From Aquabacter sp965279295 (GTDB lineage: Bacteria > Pseudomonadota > Alphaproteobacteria > Rhizobiales > Xanthobacteraceae): a stretch of DNA of 64,000 nucleotides. This document shows positions 34,332 through 43,908 of this stretch, one piece after another. A program made the translations under genes and the position numbers. The stretch lies in assembly GCA_965279295.1 (NCBI GenBank), contig CBDIHQ010000013.1; one strand, written 5' to 3'. The notes below the pieces were generated by a model that saw only the letters and a program-made list of their open reading frames with translations, was not told the DNA's origin and did no database searches. The first letter of the stretch is position 1; each line of letters opens with the position of its first letter.

Positions 34332-34754
34332 ATGATCGAGATCACCCCCCGAGTCTCCATCTCCGAAGACGAGATCGAGATGACCTTCGTTCGCGCCTCC
34401 GGTCCGGGTGGGCAGAACGTCAACAAGGTCTCGACGGCGGTGCAATTGCGGTTTGACGCGCGCACCTCGCCCAATCTGCCGGACGGCGTGAAGCTGCGGC
34501 TGGTGCCAATCGCCGGTAGCCGGATGACGCAGGACGGGGTCATCGTCATCCACGCCCAGCGTTTCCGAAGCCAGGATCGCAATCGGGAAGACGCCATCGG
34601 GCGGCTGGTCGAACTGATCCGCGAGGCCACCATCGTTGCGCCGCCGCGCCGCAAAACCCGTCCGACCCTTGCTTCAAAGGAACGTCGCCTCGCCTCCAAG
34701 GAGCGGCGGGGCGACGTGAAGCGTCTGCGCCAGGGAAGGCCCAAGCTGGATTGA
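34332..34754 (+). CDS. arfB: Alternative ribosome-rescue factor, class I RF-like (ArfB)
   Basis: 140 residues from the ATG at 34332; a TTG two codons earlier is possible and no clear ribosome site is visible for either. The release-factor domain contains RASGPGGQNVNKVST with the catalytic GGQ at about 26-28. A basic C-terminal tail (RRKTRPTLASKERRLASKER) enters the mRNA channel in this family. ArfB hydrolyses peptidyl-tRNA on stalled ribosomes. It converges on recN with a 4-base gap. Confidence 0.9.
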   Translation: MIEITPRVSISEDEIEMTFVRASGPGGQNVNKVSTAVQLRFDARTSPNLPDGVKLRLVPIAGSRMTQDGVIVIHAQRFRSQDRNREDAIGRLVELIREATIVAPPRRKTRPTLASKERRLASKERRGDVKRLRQGRPKLD

Positions 34755-34758
34755 GGGC

Positions 34759-36456
34759 TCAGGCGGGCGCTGCAGCCGCATCCAGCAGGCGGTCGGCCGC
34801 TGCACGCGCCTCGGCGGTAATGCTGGCCCCTGCCAGCATCCGCGCGATCTCCTCGCGTCGCTCTGCATTGCCGAGCGTGGAGACGCGGGTGGAAACCGGC
34901 CCATCTGCCGCCCCCGCATCCCCCACCCCGGTCGACGCCTTGGCGATGAGGAAGTGATTGTCGGCCCGCGCTGCCACCTGGGGTGCATGGGTGACGGCAA
35001 GCACCTGAACCCGGCCGGACAGGCGCGCCAGCCGCTGGCCGATGGCATCCGCCACCGCCCCGCCAACACCGGTATCGATTTCATCAAATATAAGGGTGGG
35101 CGCCGAACCCCGGTCGGCCAGCACGACCTTCAACGCCAGAAGGAAACGCGCGAGTTCGCCCCCGGAAGCCACCTTCATCATGGGGCCGGCTCGGGTGCCG
35201 GGGTTGGTGCGCACCCAGAATTCCACGCGGTCCAGGCCCTCCGGCCCGGCGGTTGTGGAGTCACTCTGCAATGCCACGGAAAACAGCGCGCGCTCTAGCT
35301 TGAGTGGGGGCAGTTCGGCGTTGACCGCCCCTTCGAGGCTCCGTCCGGCAACTTTCCGATCCGCCGATAGCGCGGCAGCTGCGGTGTGGTAGGCCCCCTC
35401 TGCGGCGGAGGCGGCACGATCTAGCTCCGCGAGGCGCGTCGCGCCGCGATCCAGCGCGGCAAGGTTTGCCGCAAAGCGCGCGGCCAGACCTGGCAGATCG
35501 TCGATGGCACCGCCGTATTTGCGCGATGCGGCGCGCAGCGCGAACAGGCGCTCCTCGATGCGGTCCAGCTCATGGGGATCGAAAGCGGCATCCCGAAGCG
35601 CGGCTTCAAGATGCGAGCGGGCACTTTCGAGCGCATCCAGCGCAAGATCGATCGCCTCGACAGCAGGACGCACCAATTGCTGCGATTCGCCTGCCCGGCG
35701 TTCTAGCCGTCGAACGGCGGCAGCGAGGGAGGGCACAGGCGAACCGCCGCCACCCACCGCATCCAATGCTTCCGCGAGATCCGACGCGATCTTTTCCGAA
35801 CGCATCATGAAGGTGCGCCGTTCGGCGAGGGCCGCTTCCTCGCCCACCTCGGGCGCAAGCGCATCCAGTTCCGCGACCGCGTGGCGGATAAAGTCGGCAT
35901 CCCGCGCCGCCAGTTCCAGGCGGGTGCGTTCCTCGCCTGCGGCGGCAAGCGCCGCGCGCCAACCGCGCCAAAGGCCTGAGACGGCCTCGGCACGGGCTGT
36001 GAGGCCGCCGAATGCATCCAGCAGCGCGCGGTGGGTCGCCGGGTTCACCAGCGCGCGGTCGTCATGCTGCCCGTGAAGCTCGATCAGGCATGCGGCGAGA
36101 GAGCGTAGGGTCTGCACGCTGACAGGCTGTTCGTTGATGGTGGCACGCGTGCGCCCATCGGCCATCTGCACCCGACGCACAACGAGTTCGCCTTCATCGG
36201 CGATATCAGCGCCGGCAAGCAGAGCTCGCGCGGGATGATCGAGCGCGACATCAAATACCGCCGTGACCTGCCCCTTGGCTGCACCTTGTCGCACCAGGGC
36301 GCCGTCGCCTCGCCCCCCCAGGGCAAGAGAGAGGGCGTCAAGCAGGATCGACTTACCGGCGCCCGTCTCGCCGGTGAGGACAGTGAGACCTTCATTCAGC
36401 GCGAGATCGAGCTTCTCGATCAGAACGATGTCCCGGATCGAGAGAGACGAGAGCAT
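34759..36456 (-). CDS. recN: DNA repair protein RecN
   Basis: 565 residues from the ATG at 36456, 5 bases after the bamD stop; the open frame upstream is a shadow of bamD. It opens MLSSLSIRDIVLIEKLDLAL with Walker A TGETGAGKSILLDAL (about 32-46), has INEQPVSVQTLRSLAACLIELHGQHDD, a long coiled-coil middle, and the late ABC-type motifs VASGGELARFLLALK and IFDEIDTGVGG. RecN is an SMC-like protein that helps repair double-strand breaks. No SOS box is seen between it and bamD, so it shares the bamD transcript. Confidence 0.93.
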   Translation of the reverse strand: MLSSLSIRDIVLIEKLDLALNEGLTVLTGETGAGKSILLDALSLALGGRGDGALVRQGAAKGQVTAVFDVALDHPARALLAGADIADEGELVVRRVQMADGRTRATINEQPVSVQTLRSLAACLIELHGQHDDRALVNPATHRALLDAFGGLTARAEAVSGLWRGWRAALAAAGEERTRLELAARDADFIRHAVAELDALAPEVGEEAALAERRTFMMRSEKIASDLAEALDAVGGGGSPVPSLAAAVRRLERRAGESQQLVRPAVEAIDLALDALESARSHLEAALRDAAFDPHELDRIEERLFALRAASRKYGGAIDDLPGLAARFAANLAALDRGATRLAELDRAASAAEGAYHTAAAALSADRKVAGRSLEGAVNAELPPLKLERALFSVALQSDSTTAGPEGLDRVEFWVRTNPGTRAGPMMKVASGGELARFLLALKVVLADRGSAPTLIFDEIDTGVGGAVADAIGQRLARLSGRVQVLAVTHAPQVAARADNHFLIAKASTGVGDAGAADGPVSTRVSTLGNAERREEIARMLAGASITAEARAAADRLLDAAAAPA

Positions 36457-36461
36457 GGATG

Positions 36462-37319
36462 TCAGCCGAGCCCGAGTTTCTTGAACGCCTGGCTGATCCA
36501 GGAGCCCTTGTTTTCCTTCGGCTCGCCGCCGCCCTGCTGCACCAGCCGGTAGGCGTCCTTGTACCAAGGGCTGTCGGGGAAATTGTAGCCGAGCACAGCC
36601 GCCGCGGTCTGCGCCTCGCTGACGATGCCGAGCGCCATATAGGCCTCTGTGAGGCGGAACAGCGCCTCCTCGACCTGGCGGGTCGTCTGGTATTGTGTCA
36701 CCACAACCTTGAAGCGGTTGATGGCACCCGTGTAGTTGCGGTTTTCCAGATAATAGCGGCCGATCATCATTTCCTTGCCGGCCAGCTGGTCACGCGCCAC
36801 TTCCACCTTCTTCTTGGCAGAGGCGGCATATTCGGTGTTGGGATATTTGCGGATCACCTCGTCGAGCGCATCGAGCGCCTGGCGTGTCGACCGCTGGTCG
36901 CGGGTGATGTCAGGGATATTGTCGAAATAGGCCGACGCAACGAGATAGGTGGCATAAGGCGCATCGGCCGAGCCCGGATGTAGCGCCAGATAGCGTTTGC
37001 CGGCGGCGATCGCCTCGTCGTATTTGCCGGCCTCGTAATAGACGTAGGTGTCCATGAGGAGCGCCTTGCGGGCCCATTCCGAATAGGGATGCGTGCGATC
37101 CAGATCCTCGAAACGCTTGGCGGCGGCGACCAGTTCGCCCTTGCGCATGAGGGTGAGGCCCTCATTGTAGATTTTCTCCGCCGGCTCATCGGGCGCCAGC
37201 ACATCGTCCTTATCGCTGGCGCAGCCGGCGAGGCTGCACGCGACCAGGAATACGCCGAGCAGCCCCAGCGCACGCATGCGCACGGTGCTCACATAAGCAG
37301 CGTCAGAGAAAAGGCGCAT
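36462..37319 (-). CDS. bamD: Outer membrane assembly factor BamD
   Basis: 285 residues from the ATG at 37319; starts at 37340 and 37277 are also possible, and all keep the signal peptide MRALGLLGVFLVACSLAGC, whose lipobox LAGC sets the lipidated Cys. The mature part has five TPR-like repeats (AEKIYNEGLTLMRKGELVAAAKRFE onward). BamD is the essential lipoprotein of the BAM complex that inserts beta-barrel proteins. It is followed by recN and preceded by a 346-base gap and lpxC, the usual alphaproteobacterial order. Confidence 0.92.
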   Translation of the reverse strand: MRLFSDAAYVSTVRMRALGLLGVFLVACSLAGCASDKDDVLAPDEPAEKIYNEGLTLMRKGELVAAAKRFEDLDRTHPYSEWARKALLMDTYVYYEAGKYDEAIAAGKRYLALHPGSADAPYATYLVASAYFDNIPDITRDQRSTRQALDALDEVIRKYPNTEYAASAKKKVEVARDQLAGKEMMIGRYYLENRNYTGAINRFKVVVTQYQTTRQVEEALFRLTEAYMALGIVSEAQTAAAVLGYNFPDSPWYKDAYRLVQQGGGEPKENKGSWISQAFKKLGLG

Positions 37320-37665
37320 CACATGAAGATCCAATTCCAAGCCGGCGCCTCATCCATGCCCCGGCATAGCGAACGCCAGTGCCTCGGGCCAAGAAGCCAC
37401 CATGAACGCGGCTAACGGCGCTTTCCGACGGCATTGTGGCGCGCAGGTGTGAAGAGACGGCAAATGTCGCGATAAGGCAAATAGGCCGCAATCGCCACAC
37501 GCTTATTTCGAGGGTGTTTGAACGGGATAAGCGGCTCCGGCTCCCCACCTTAGGCATTTTCTCCGGACCGGCCGCTGCCAGCCGGTTCAAAATGCCCTGA
37601 AGGAAGTCGTCTCGCAATATCCCAGCTCGGGCAAGTCTTGACCGATGCGTCGGAGCAAGGCGCCC
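37320..37665. other. 346-base gap between lpxC and bamD, no confident gene
   Basis: An open frame of about 104 codons crosses it leftward, but it has no ribosome site, is Ser/Arg-rich without pattern, and overlaps the bamD start. I see no clear promoter, hairpin or repeat. A bamD promoter is expected here. Confidence 0.4.
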
Positions 37666-38610
37666 TCAACGCTCCGGGGCGAAGGCAAGAACCGGGGCGC
37701 CAACGGCCAGTTCCGCGCCTTCGCGGCGGCTGCGGGCCGGGGCTTCGACAATGGCGAAGGCCGAACGGTCGGCGAGGAGCGCGTCCACAACCTGGAAATT
37801 CAGCTTGTGGCCGCCACGGAAGGAACGGTAACGCGCCAGCAGCGGCAGGCCGGCAAGGGCGAGATCACCCACCGCGTCCAGAGCCTTGTGGCGCACGAAC
37901 TCGTCAGCGAAGCGCAGACCCTCGGGATTGAGGATACCGTCTGCATCCAGGCACACGGTGTTTTCCAGCGAGGCGCCACGGGCGTAGCCGGCGCTGCGCA
38001 GCCGCTCCACATCGCGCAGAAAGCCGAAGGTGCGAGCCTTGGACAGATCGCGTCGGAACATATCGGGGGTCAGGGTCCCCGCGAATCGCTGGTGCCCGAT
38101 CATGGCGTGATCGAATTCGATCTCCACTTCGAGGCGCAGGCCGGCGTCATAAGGGGTCAGTTCGCCGAAGGAGGCGCCGTTTTCCACGCGCACAGTCCTC
38201 AGGACCTTGAGGTAGCGGCGACGCGCACCCAGCTTGGCGACACCCACCGTATCCACTGCAGCCACGATGGGCGCGGCGCTGCCGTCGAGGATCGGCACTT
38301 CCGGGCCGTCGATTTCCACCTCGGCATTGTCGATGCCGAGCCCGGCAAATGCAGAAAGGGCATGCTCAACTGTGGAAACCACCGCCCCGGAGCGATCTCC
38401 GAGCACGGTCGCAAGGTCGGTGGCCTGCACCGACTGCCGGGAGACGTTGATTCTACGGGGGGCCTGATCGGCGAAGGTGCGGGAGAAGACGATACCGGTA
38501 TCAGCAGCCGCAGGCTTGAACGTGAGGTTGGCCTCGACGCCACCATGGACGCCAATACCCCTCAGGGCGATCTTGCCAGCGAGCGTTGTCTGCTGCATCT
38601 CGGAAGCCAT
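37666..38610 (-). CDS. lpxC: UDP-3-O-acyl-N-acetylglucosamine deacetylase
   Basis: 314 residues from the ATG at 38610 (nearby ATGs at 38598 and 38625 are alternatives). The zinc ligands are clear: His 83 in VSTVEHALSAFAG, His 241 and Asp 245 in VRHKALDAVGDL, and the catalytic His 268 in RGGHKLN. It performs the committed step of lipid A synthesis. It is downstream of ftsZ on the same strand, as usual, but a hairpin at 38833-38863 and a 278-base gap suggest its own promoter. Confidence 0.95.
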   Translation of the reverse strand: MASEMQQTTLAGKIALRGIGVHGGVEANLTFKPAAADTGIVFSRTFADQAPRRINVSRQSVQATDLATVLGDRSGAVVSTVEHALSAFAGLGIDNAEVEIDGPEVPILDGSAAPIVAAVDTVGVAKLGARRRYLKVLRTVRVENGASFGELTPYDAGLRLEVEIEFDHAMIGHQRFAGTLTPDMFRRDLSKARTFGFLRDVERLRSAGYARGASLENTVCLDADGILNPEGLRFADEFVRHKALDAVGDLALAGLPLLARYRSFRGGHKLNFQVVDALLADRSAFAIVEAPARSRREGAELAVGAPVLAFAPER

Positions 38611-38832
38611 CCGCTTCAGGAACATCTCAAAGCCCGAGGGCTGATTTGCGCCTGCCTCTAAAGTTTCACGCCCCTTACACATTTTCGCCGATTAGGCAGG
38701 ATCAACTCCGCCACATCTGGGTTGTGTAAGGTTCGAGCGAGAACCTAGACGGCTTGCTGCGCTGCGCCAAATCACGCTTGCTTACCGCCTGTTACCGAGG
38801 CTCGATCTTAATTTTCTGTTTCTTATCAAATG

Positions 38833-38863
38833 CTTACACCCCGAACTGAGTTCGGGGTGTAAG
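38833..38863 (-). terminator. Perfect hairpin after ftsZ
   Basis: CTTACACCCCGAAC and GTTCGGGGTGTAAG form a perfect 14-base stem with a 3-base loop, 25 bases past the ftsZ stop codon. On the ftsZ strand only CATTTGAT follows, so the T-run is weak and the hairpin may attenuate rather than stop readthrough into lpxC. Confidence 0.7.
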
Positions 38864-38888
38864 CCAATGTTACATGCAGCAGGGTTAA

Positions 38889-40574
38889 TCAGTTCGCCTG
38901 GCGACGCAGGAAGGCCGGGATTTCGAGCTGGTCTTCCTCATGCCCCGGGTGAGTCGGCTGGCGGGTCGGAACCTCAGCAGCGGGACGCGCCGGGGGACGC
39001 TTGGCGAACTCCGACACCGGCTCGGCGCGCGCCGCAGGGCGGGCGGCAGGCGGTGCAGGCGAACGCATCGTCGGCTGGCTCGCGCGGGGCGCGGGCTCGG
39101 CCTCTTCCGTGTGGCGTCCCATTCCCACATTCGCGAGACGCTGCAGCAGCGTCATCTTCTTCTGCTCGACCACAGGCTCTCCACGCTGAGCACGGATCTG
39201 ATTCTGGGCGGGCATCGGGAGTTCGTCCACGCGCGGCATGCGCTGGGTGCGCGGGCGCTGCGCCTGGGGCGGGATATAGGGCGCGAACTCGTCTTCCTGA
39301 TGCACGGGGGCCGACTGGGTCGGCTGCTCGGGCTCGGAGAAGAAGGACGGCTTGGGGGTCGCGGCGCGGATCGTCACCTCGTCAATCGCCACCGACTGCT
39401 GCGGCGCAGGGGCCGGCGCGGGCTGCGGCGCTCGGGACTGGGTGGGCATTTCCAGCGACATCAGGTCTTCCGCCGAAATCGCGGCCACCGCGCTGCGGAT
39501 CTGGGCCTCGCGGGCCTGCTCCACGGCGACACGGCCGGCGTTCGACATCTTGCGGCCCTGGAGGTCCGGCAAACGGTCGGTATTGTGCTGGATCTGCTCG
39601 GGGACCACAGCCGGATCGATGCCGGTGGCGACAACCGACACGCGGATGATGCCGTCCAGCGACTTGTCGAAGGTGGCGCCGAGAATGATGTTGGCGTCGG
39701 GGTCCACTTCCTCGCGGATGCGGGTCGCCGCCTCGTCCACCTCGAACAGCGTCATGTCCTCGCCGCCGGTGATCGAGATCAGCAGGCCGCCGGCGCCGCG
39801 CATGGAGGTCTCGTCCAGCAGCGGGTTGGCAATTGCCGCTTCAGCCGCCTGGATGGCGCGCTTGTCGCCGGACGCCTCGCCGGTGCCCATCATCGCCTTG
39901 CCCATGTCGCGCATCACGGCGCGCACGTCGGCGAAGTCGAGGTTGATGAGTCCTTCCTTCACCATCAGGTCGGTGATGCAGGCAACGCCGGAATAGAGCA
40001 CCTGATCGGCCATCGCGAAGGCGTCGGCGAACGTGGTCTTCTCGTTGGCGACCCGGAACAGGTTCTGATTCGGGATGACGATCAGGGTGTCGACCGTCTT
40101 CTGCAATTCATTGATGCCGTGCTCGGCGACGCGCATGCGGCGCTGGCCCTCGAAGTGGAAGGGCTTGGTCACCACGCCCACCGTGAGGATGCCCAGTTCG
40201 CGGGCCGCGCGGGCAACGACAGGTGCGGCGCCCGTACCGGTGCCGCCGCCCATGCCGGCGGTGATGAACACCATGTGCGAACCGGAAAGATGGTCGCGAA
40301 TTTCGTCGAGGACTTCCTCGGCGGCGGCGCGCCCGACTTCAGGCTGCGAACCGGCGCCGAGACCTTCGGTGACGGCAACGCCCATCTGCACCAGGCGTTC
40401 GGCCTTGGAGAGCGAAAGCGCCTGTGCGTCCGTGTTCGCAACCACGAACTCCACACCGGACAAGCCGGCGGTGATCATGTTGTTAACGGCGTTCCCGCCG
40501 GCACCACCGCAACCGAAAACGGTGATCCTGGGCCGCAACTCCCGAATGTCGGGCATCTGAAGGTTGATCGACAT
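38889..40574 (-). CDS. ftsZ: Cell division GTPase FtsZ
   Basis: 561 residues. The tubulin-like core has FGCGGAGGNAVNNM, the signature GGGTGTGAAP (about 107-116) and NLDFADVRAVM in the T7 loop region. After about residue 320 an intrinsically disordered, Pro/Ala/Gln/Arg-rich linker of more than 200 residues leads to the conserved C-terminal peptide DQLEIPAFLRRQAN, which binds FtsA and others. The long linker is usual for alphaproteobacteria. A CtrA-like box lies 79 bases upstream of the start. Confidence 0.97.
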   Translation of the reverse strand: MSINLQMPDIRELRPRITVFGCGGAGGNAVNNMITAGLSGVEFVVANTDAQALSLSKAERLVQMGVAVTEGLGAGSQPEVGRAAAEEVLDEIRDHLSGSHMVFITAGMGGGTGTGAAPVVARAARELGILTVGVVTKPFHFEGQRRMRVAEHGINELQKTVDTLIVIPNQNLFRVANEKTTFADAFAMADQVLYSGVACITDLMVKEGLINLDFADVRAVMRDMGKAMMGTGEASGDKRAIQAAEAAIANPLLDETSMRGAGGLLISITGGEDMTLFEVDEAATRIREEVDPDANIILGATFDKSLDGIIRVSVVATGIDPAVVPEQIQHNTDRLPDLQGRKMSNAGRVAVEQAREAQIRSAVAAISAEDLMSLEMPTQSRAPQPAPAPAPQQSVAIDEVTIRAATPKPSFFSEPEQPTQSAPVHQEDEFAPYIPPQAQRPRTQRMPRVDELPMPAQNQIRAQRGEPVVEQKKMTLLQRLANVGMGRHTEEAEPAPRASQPTMRSPAPPAARPAARAEPVSEFAKRPPARPAAEVPTRQPTHPGHEEDQLEIPAFLRRQAN

Positions 40575-40652
40575 GTTCTCACTCCGTAGCGCCCGAAGCG
40601 CCGTGCCGTCGTCCGAATCCGAGGCTTGAAGATGAGTTAAGCCTGAACTGGG

Positions 40653-40667
40653 TTAACCATCTCTAAA
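40653..40667 (-). promoter_or_regulatory. CtrA-like box upstream of ftsZ
   Basis: On the plus strand TTAACCATCTCTAAA fits TTAA-N7-TTAA with one mismatch, and TTAACCAT is the favoured half-site form. It lies in the 88-base ftsA-ftsZ gap. CtrA controls ftsZ in Caulobacter, so the position makes sense, but binding is inferred. Confidence 0.45.
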
Positions 40668-41988
40668 AACTATCCTTCAACCAGCGTCCGACGCGGCCGA
40701 AATATGTTCCGTTCTCCGCGCCGACCGCTTGGCGGCGACGCGGCTCGAAATGTTCGAGCCCGGCCACCTGCGGGTAGACCAGCAGTCCGGCGGCAACCGC
40801 GAACGCAGCGCCCCGCGCGGCCTCCGGCAGCCGGGACACCCCGAGCGGCCGTCCGATCCGCACCTGCGGCCCGATCACCCGGGCCATCAGATCCGGCAAT
40901 CCCTGCAATTGTGCCGCACCCCCCGTAAGAACGAGGCGGCGGCCAGCATCGCCCGCATGGCCCGAGGCCTTGAGGCGATCGCGAATCAATTCGACGATCT
41001 CCTCCGCCCGTGGCTTTACGATCGTCACGAGGCGGGATTTCGGAACCATGTTGTGCTGGTCCCGGTCGTCTCCCGACAAGGCGGGGATGGTCAGCATGTC
41101 GTGGTCGTCCGAGGACACCGCGACGACTGCGCCGTGCAGCGCCTTGAGTCGCTCGGCGTCGGCGAGGCGGGCGGGTAGGCCGCGCGCCATGTCGTTGGTG
41201 ATGTGCTGGCCGCCCAGCGCGATGCCGTCCACATACATGCAATGGCCGCCGGAAACGACCGAGAAGGTGGTGGTGCCCGCGCCCATGTCGATGAGGGTGA
41301 CGCCCAGTTCCATCTCATCATCGGTGAGCGAGGAGAGCGCCGCCGCATAGGGGGCGCTGACCATGGCCTCGATGCCGAGATGGCAGCGTTCCACGCACAA
41401 CACCAGGTTCTTCAGCGAGGTGAGGTCGCCCGTCACCACATGCATGTCGACGCCAAGCTCTTTCCCGAGCATGCCGCACGGCTCGCCGATGCCGCGCCGT
41501 CCGTCCAGGGAATAGCCCACCGGCAGCGCATGCATTACGGCGCGGCCATCGCCCACCGCATAGGTGGAGGCGGCTTCCAGCACGCGGCGGATGTCGAATT
41601 CCTCGACGGCCGGCGCGGTGAGCCGCACCGCCGCCTCATAATGCTGGGAAGCGAGCCGCGCGCCGGACACGCCGACGATCACCGAGGCGATCTGAACCCC
41701 TGCGGCACGCTCCGCCATGTCCACCGCCTGGCGCACCGCAAGCTCGGCGCGGGCCATGTCCACCACCGCGCCGCCCTTCACGCCGTGGGCGCGCGTGTGG
41801 CCGATGCCGAGCACGTCGATGGAATGGGTGCGCCGGTGCAGCACGTCCGAAGCGCCGCGCGGCTTCAGCCGGGCGATGGCGCACACGATCTTGCTGGTGC
41901 CGATGTCTAGCACCGCGATGATCCCGCTCTTCTTGGGCGGAATCGGGCGCATCTTTGGGGCGAACCCCTGAGTGAGCCGGTGCCTCAC
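40663..41988 (-). CDS. ftsA: Cell division protein FtsA
   Basis: 441 residues from a GTG that overlaps the ftsQ stop by 4 bases. The actin fold shows AVLDIGTSKIVCAIA (phosphate 1), the 1C domain after it, LIDMGAGTTTFSVV (phosphate 2) and VLTGGAAQLQGL (adenosine motif). The C-terminus ends YFGRVGRWLKDSF, the amphipathic membrane-targeting helix. FtsA anchors FtsZ filaments to the membrane. Confidence 0.96.
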   Translation of the reverse strand: MRHRLTQGFAPKMRPIPPKKSGIIAVLDIGTSKIVCAIARLKPRGASDVLHRRTHSIDVLGIGHTRAHGVKGGAVVDMARAELAVRQAVDMAERAAGVQIASVIVGVSGARLASQHYEAAVRLTAPAVEEFDIRRVLEAASTYAVGDGRAVMHALPVGYSLDGRRGIGEPCGMLGKELGVDMHVVTGDLTSLKNLVLCVERCHLGIEAMVSAPYAAALSSLTDDEMELGVTLIDMGAGTTTFSVVSGGHCMYVDGIALGGQHITNDMARGLPARLADAERLKALHGAVVAVSSDDHDMLTIPALSGDDRDQHNMVPKSRLVTIVKPRAEEIVELIRDRLKASGHAGDAGRRLVLTGGAAQLQGLPDLMARVIGPQVRIGRPLGVSRLPEAARGAAFAVAAGLLVYPQVAGLEHFEPRRRQAVGAENGTYFGRVGRWLKDSF

Positions 41989-42956
41989 GCGGCCCCTCCC
42001 TTTTTGGCTTTGGCCTTGGCCTTCAGCACCTGCACCCGTGCGTCGTAGGCGGTGTCCGAAAGGCGCACCACGACACGGTCGGGCAATCTGAGATCGACAA
42101 TGGAAATGTCGCGCGAGAGCAGTTTCTTCTCGCGGTCGAGATCCGCGAGTTCAAGAAGGGCTTCGTTCACCCCCTCTTCGGGAAGGCGCACGTCGATGCC
42201 GTTCCGCAACTTCAGTGTCCAGCGCCGGTCCGCCACCAGGATCGCCGCACGCACCTGATCGCGCAGGGTCGGCACGCGGCCGAGTGCCTCGACGATTTCG
42301 CCGACCTGCTTCTGCGCGCCCTCGCCGACGACGATGGGCAGGTTCACATAGCGCGAATCGTCGGAATAAGGGGCGATCGGCATGCCGTCGCGGGCGATCA
42401 CCTGGATCTGGCCATTGAACTGCCAGAGCGCATAAGCCTCGCGCTCCACCACCGAAATGTCGATGCGATCCGGATAGAGCTTGCGCACACTGGCGCTGGC
42501 GATCCAGGGCATGGATTCGAGCCGGGCGCGGGTCGCGTCGGCATCGACGAAAAGAATTGAGGTGGTGGGCTTGATGCCGGCGGCGGCGAGGATTTCCGGC
42601 GGCGTGACATGGTTCTGTCCGGATAGATTGACCTGCCGCACCTTGAAGCCCGCCACGTTACCCGCGACGTCTCCCAGGTCCACCAGAACCCCCTCGGCCT
42701 CCTCCATGTGCCCGCCCAGCACCATGCCGTAGATACCGAAGCCGCCGATCACCGCGATCGCCAGCAAGCTGGCGCCGCGCCGGCCGATGCGCGAGGCCCC
42801 GAGCCGCACCGTCAGGCGCCGCAGGAACAGCGCCGTTCGGCTTGCCGGGGCAGGCTCGCGCATGGGCACGGGCTTGCGCCGGGGTTGCTGCTGTGGCTGG
42901 CCCTGACCGGGCCTGGGGGCCCTCAACGGTCCAGCGATGCGTCCTCCACCATCCAT
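41985..42956 (-). CDS. ftsQ: Cell division protein FtsQ
   Basis: 323 residues. A basic Pro/Gln-rich cytoplasmic part (1-55) is followed by one membrane helix (ASLLAIAVIGGFGIYGMVLG) and a POTRA domain (GFKVRQVNLSGQNHVTPPEIL) plus the FtsQ beta domain. The start overlaps the end of ddlB by 34 bases; a later ATG (MREPAPAS) is possible. FtsQ links the early and late divisome and lies in the murB-ddlB-ftsQ-ftsA run. A C-terminal Lys-rich tail (KAKAKAKKGG) is unusual but known. Confidence 0.93.
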   Translation of the reverse strand: MDGGGRIAGPLRAPRPGQGQPQQQPRRKPVPMREPAPASRTALFLRRLTVRLGASRIGRRGASLLAIAVIGGFGIYGMVLGGHMEEAEGVLVDLGDVAGNVAGFKVRQVNLSGQNHVTPPEILAAAGIKPTTSILFVDADATRARLESMPWIASASVRKLYPDRIDISVVEREAYALWQFNGQIQVIARDGMPIAPYSDDSRYVNLPIVVGEGAQKQVGEIVEALGRVPTLRDQVRAAILVADRRWTLKLRNGIDVRLPEEGVNEALLELADLDREKKLLSRDISIVDLRLPDRVVVRLSDTAYDARVQVLKAKAKAKKGGAA

Positions 42957-43843
42957 GTCACAAGCTCGCCGAACGATATGCCCGCATGGGCGGCCAGTTC
43001 AGGCACCAGAGAGGTCTCGGTCATCCCAGGGTGCGTGTTGACTTCGAGGCAGACGAGGCCGGATGCATCCCCGGCTCGATCGTCGTATCGGAAGTCAGCA
43101 CGGGAAATGCCCCGGCATCCGAGCGCCCTATGCGCCGTCACCGTAAGTATCCGCACCTGTTGGTAAACTTCGGGTAAAATACGGGCAGGAAGAATGTGCT
43201 TTGAGCCGCCCTTCGCATATTTAGATTCGTAATCGTAAAAAGCCTGGGTCGCCTCGATTTCGGTGACGGCGGATGCCTCACCCCGAATCACCGCGCAAGT
43301 CAGCTCCAGGCCGGGAATGAATTTTTCCGCCAGCAGTGATTCGCCGTGGTTCCAGTCGTCACGGTGCAGCTCCTGCGGCGGATGGGTCTGGTCCTCGCGC
43401 ACGATGAAGACGCCGACGCTGGACCCCTCGGCCACGGGCTTCAGCACATAGGGCGGCTCCATCACATGGCCCTTGGCTGCGTCCGCGCGGGACACCACGA
43501 AGCCCGCCGCTACCGGCACGCCGGCCGCCGCCAGCACCACCTTGGCCTGCGCCTTGTCCATGCCGAGAGCGGAGGCCAAAACCCCTGAGTGGGAATAGGG
43601 GATGCGCAGGATCTCCAGGAGGCCCTGGATGATGCCGTCTTCGCCAGGCGTTCCATGCAGGGCATTCAATGCCACATCCGGCCTCAGCCGCATGAGGACC
43701 TCGGCGATATCACGCCCCACATCCACCCGCGTGACGCGATAACCGGCGCCTTCCAGGGCGAGGGCGCACCCTTCGCCCGAGCGCAAAGAGACCTCTCGCT
43801 CGGCGGACCAGCCGCCCATAAGCACCGCAACGTGTTTCGGCAT
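42923..43843 (-). CDS. ddlB: D-alanine--D-alanine ligase
   Basis: 306 residues from the ATG at 43843 with AGGA upstream. The ATP-grasp ligase motifs are present: VLMGGWSAEREVSLRSG at the N-terminus, HGTPGEDGIIQGLLEILRIPYSHSG, VLKPVAEGSSVGV and the C-terminal EVNTHPGMTETSLVPELAAHAG. It makes D-Ala-D-Ala for peptidoglycan. Its order murB-ddlB-ftsQ on one strand is standard. Confidence 0.95.
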   Translation of the reverse strand: MPKHVAVLMGGWSAEREVSLRSGEGCALALEGAGYRVTRVDVGRDIAEVLMRLRPDVALNALHGTPGEDGIIQGLLEILRIPYSHSGVLASALGMDKAQAKVVLAAAGVPVAAGFVVSRADAAKGHVMEPPYVLKPVAEGSSVGVFIVREDQTHPPQELHRDDWNHGESLLAEKFIPGLELTCAVIRGEASAVTEIEATQAFYDYESKYAKGGSKHILPARILPEVYQQVRILTVTAHRALGCRGISRADFRYDDRAGDASGLVCLEVNTHPGMTETSLVPELAAHAGISFGELVTWMVEDASLDR

Positions 43844-43908
43844 GAAATTGTCCTGTGAGGGCGTCTGGAAGCGCGAACCATTAAACGCCACACAGCGTTT
43901 GCAATTTC

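Noticed and set aside
37303..37617. Small gene of 104 codons between lpxC and bamD
   Set aside because: No ribosome site, no domain, low-complexity Arg/Ser composition, and it overlaps the bamD start.
38940..40589. Open frame of 549 codons on the plus strand
   Set aside because: Antisense to ftsZ, with no recognisable domain or ribosome site.
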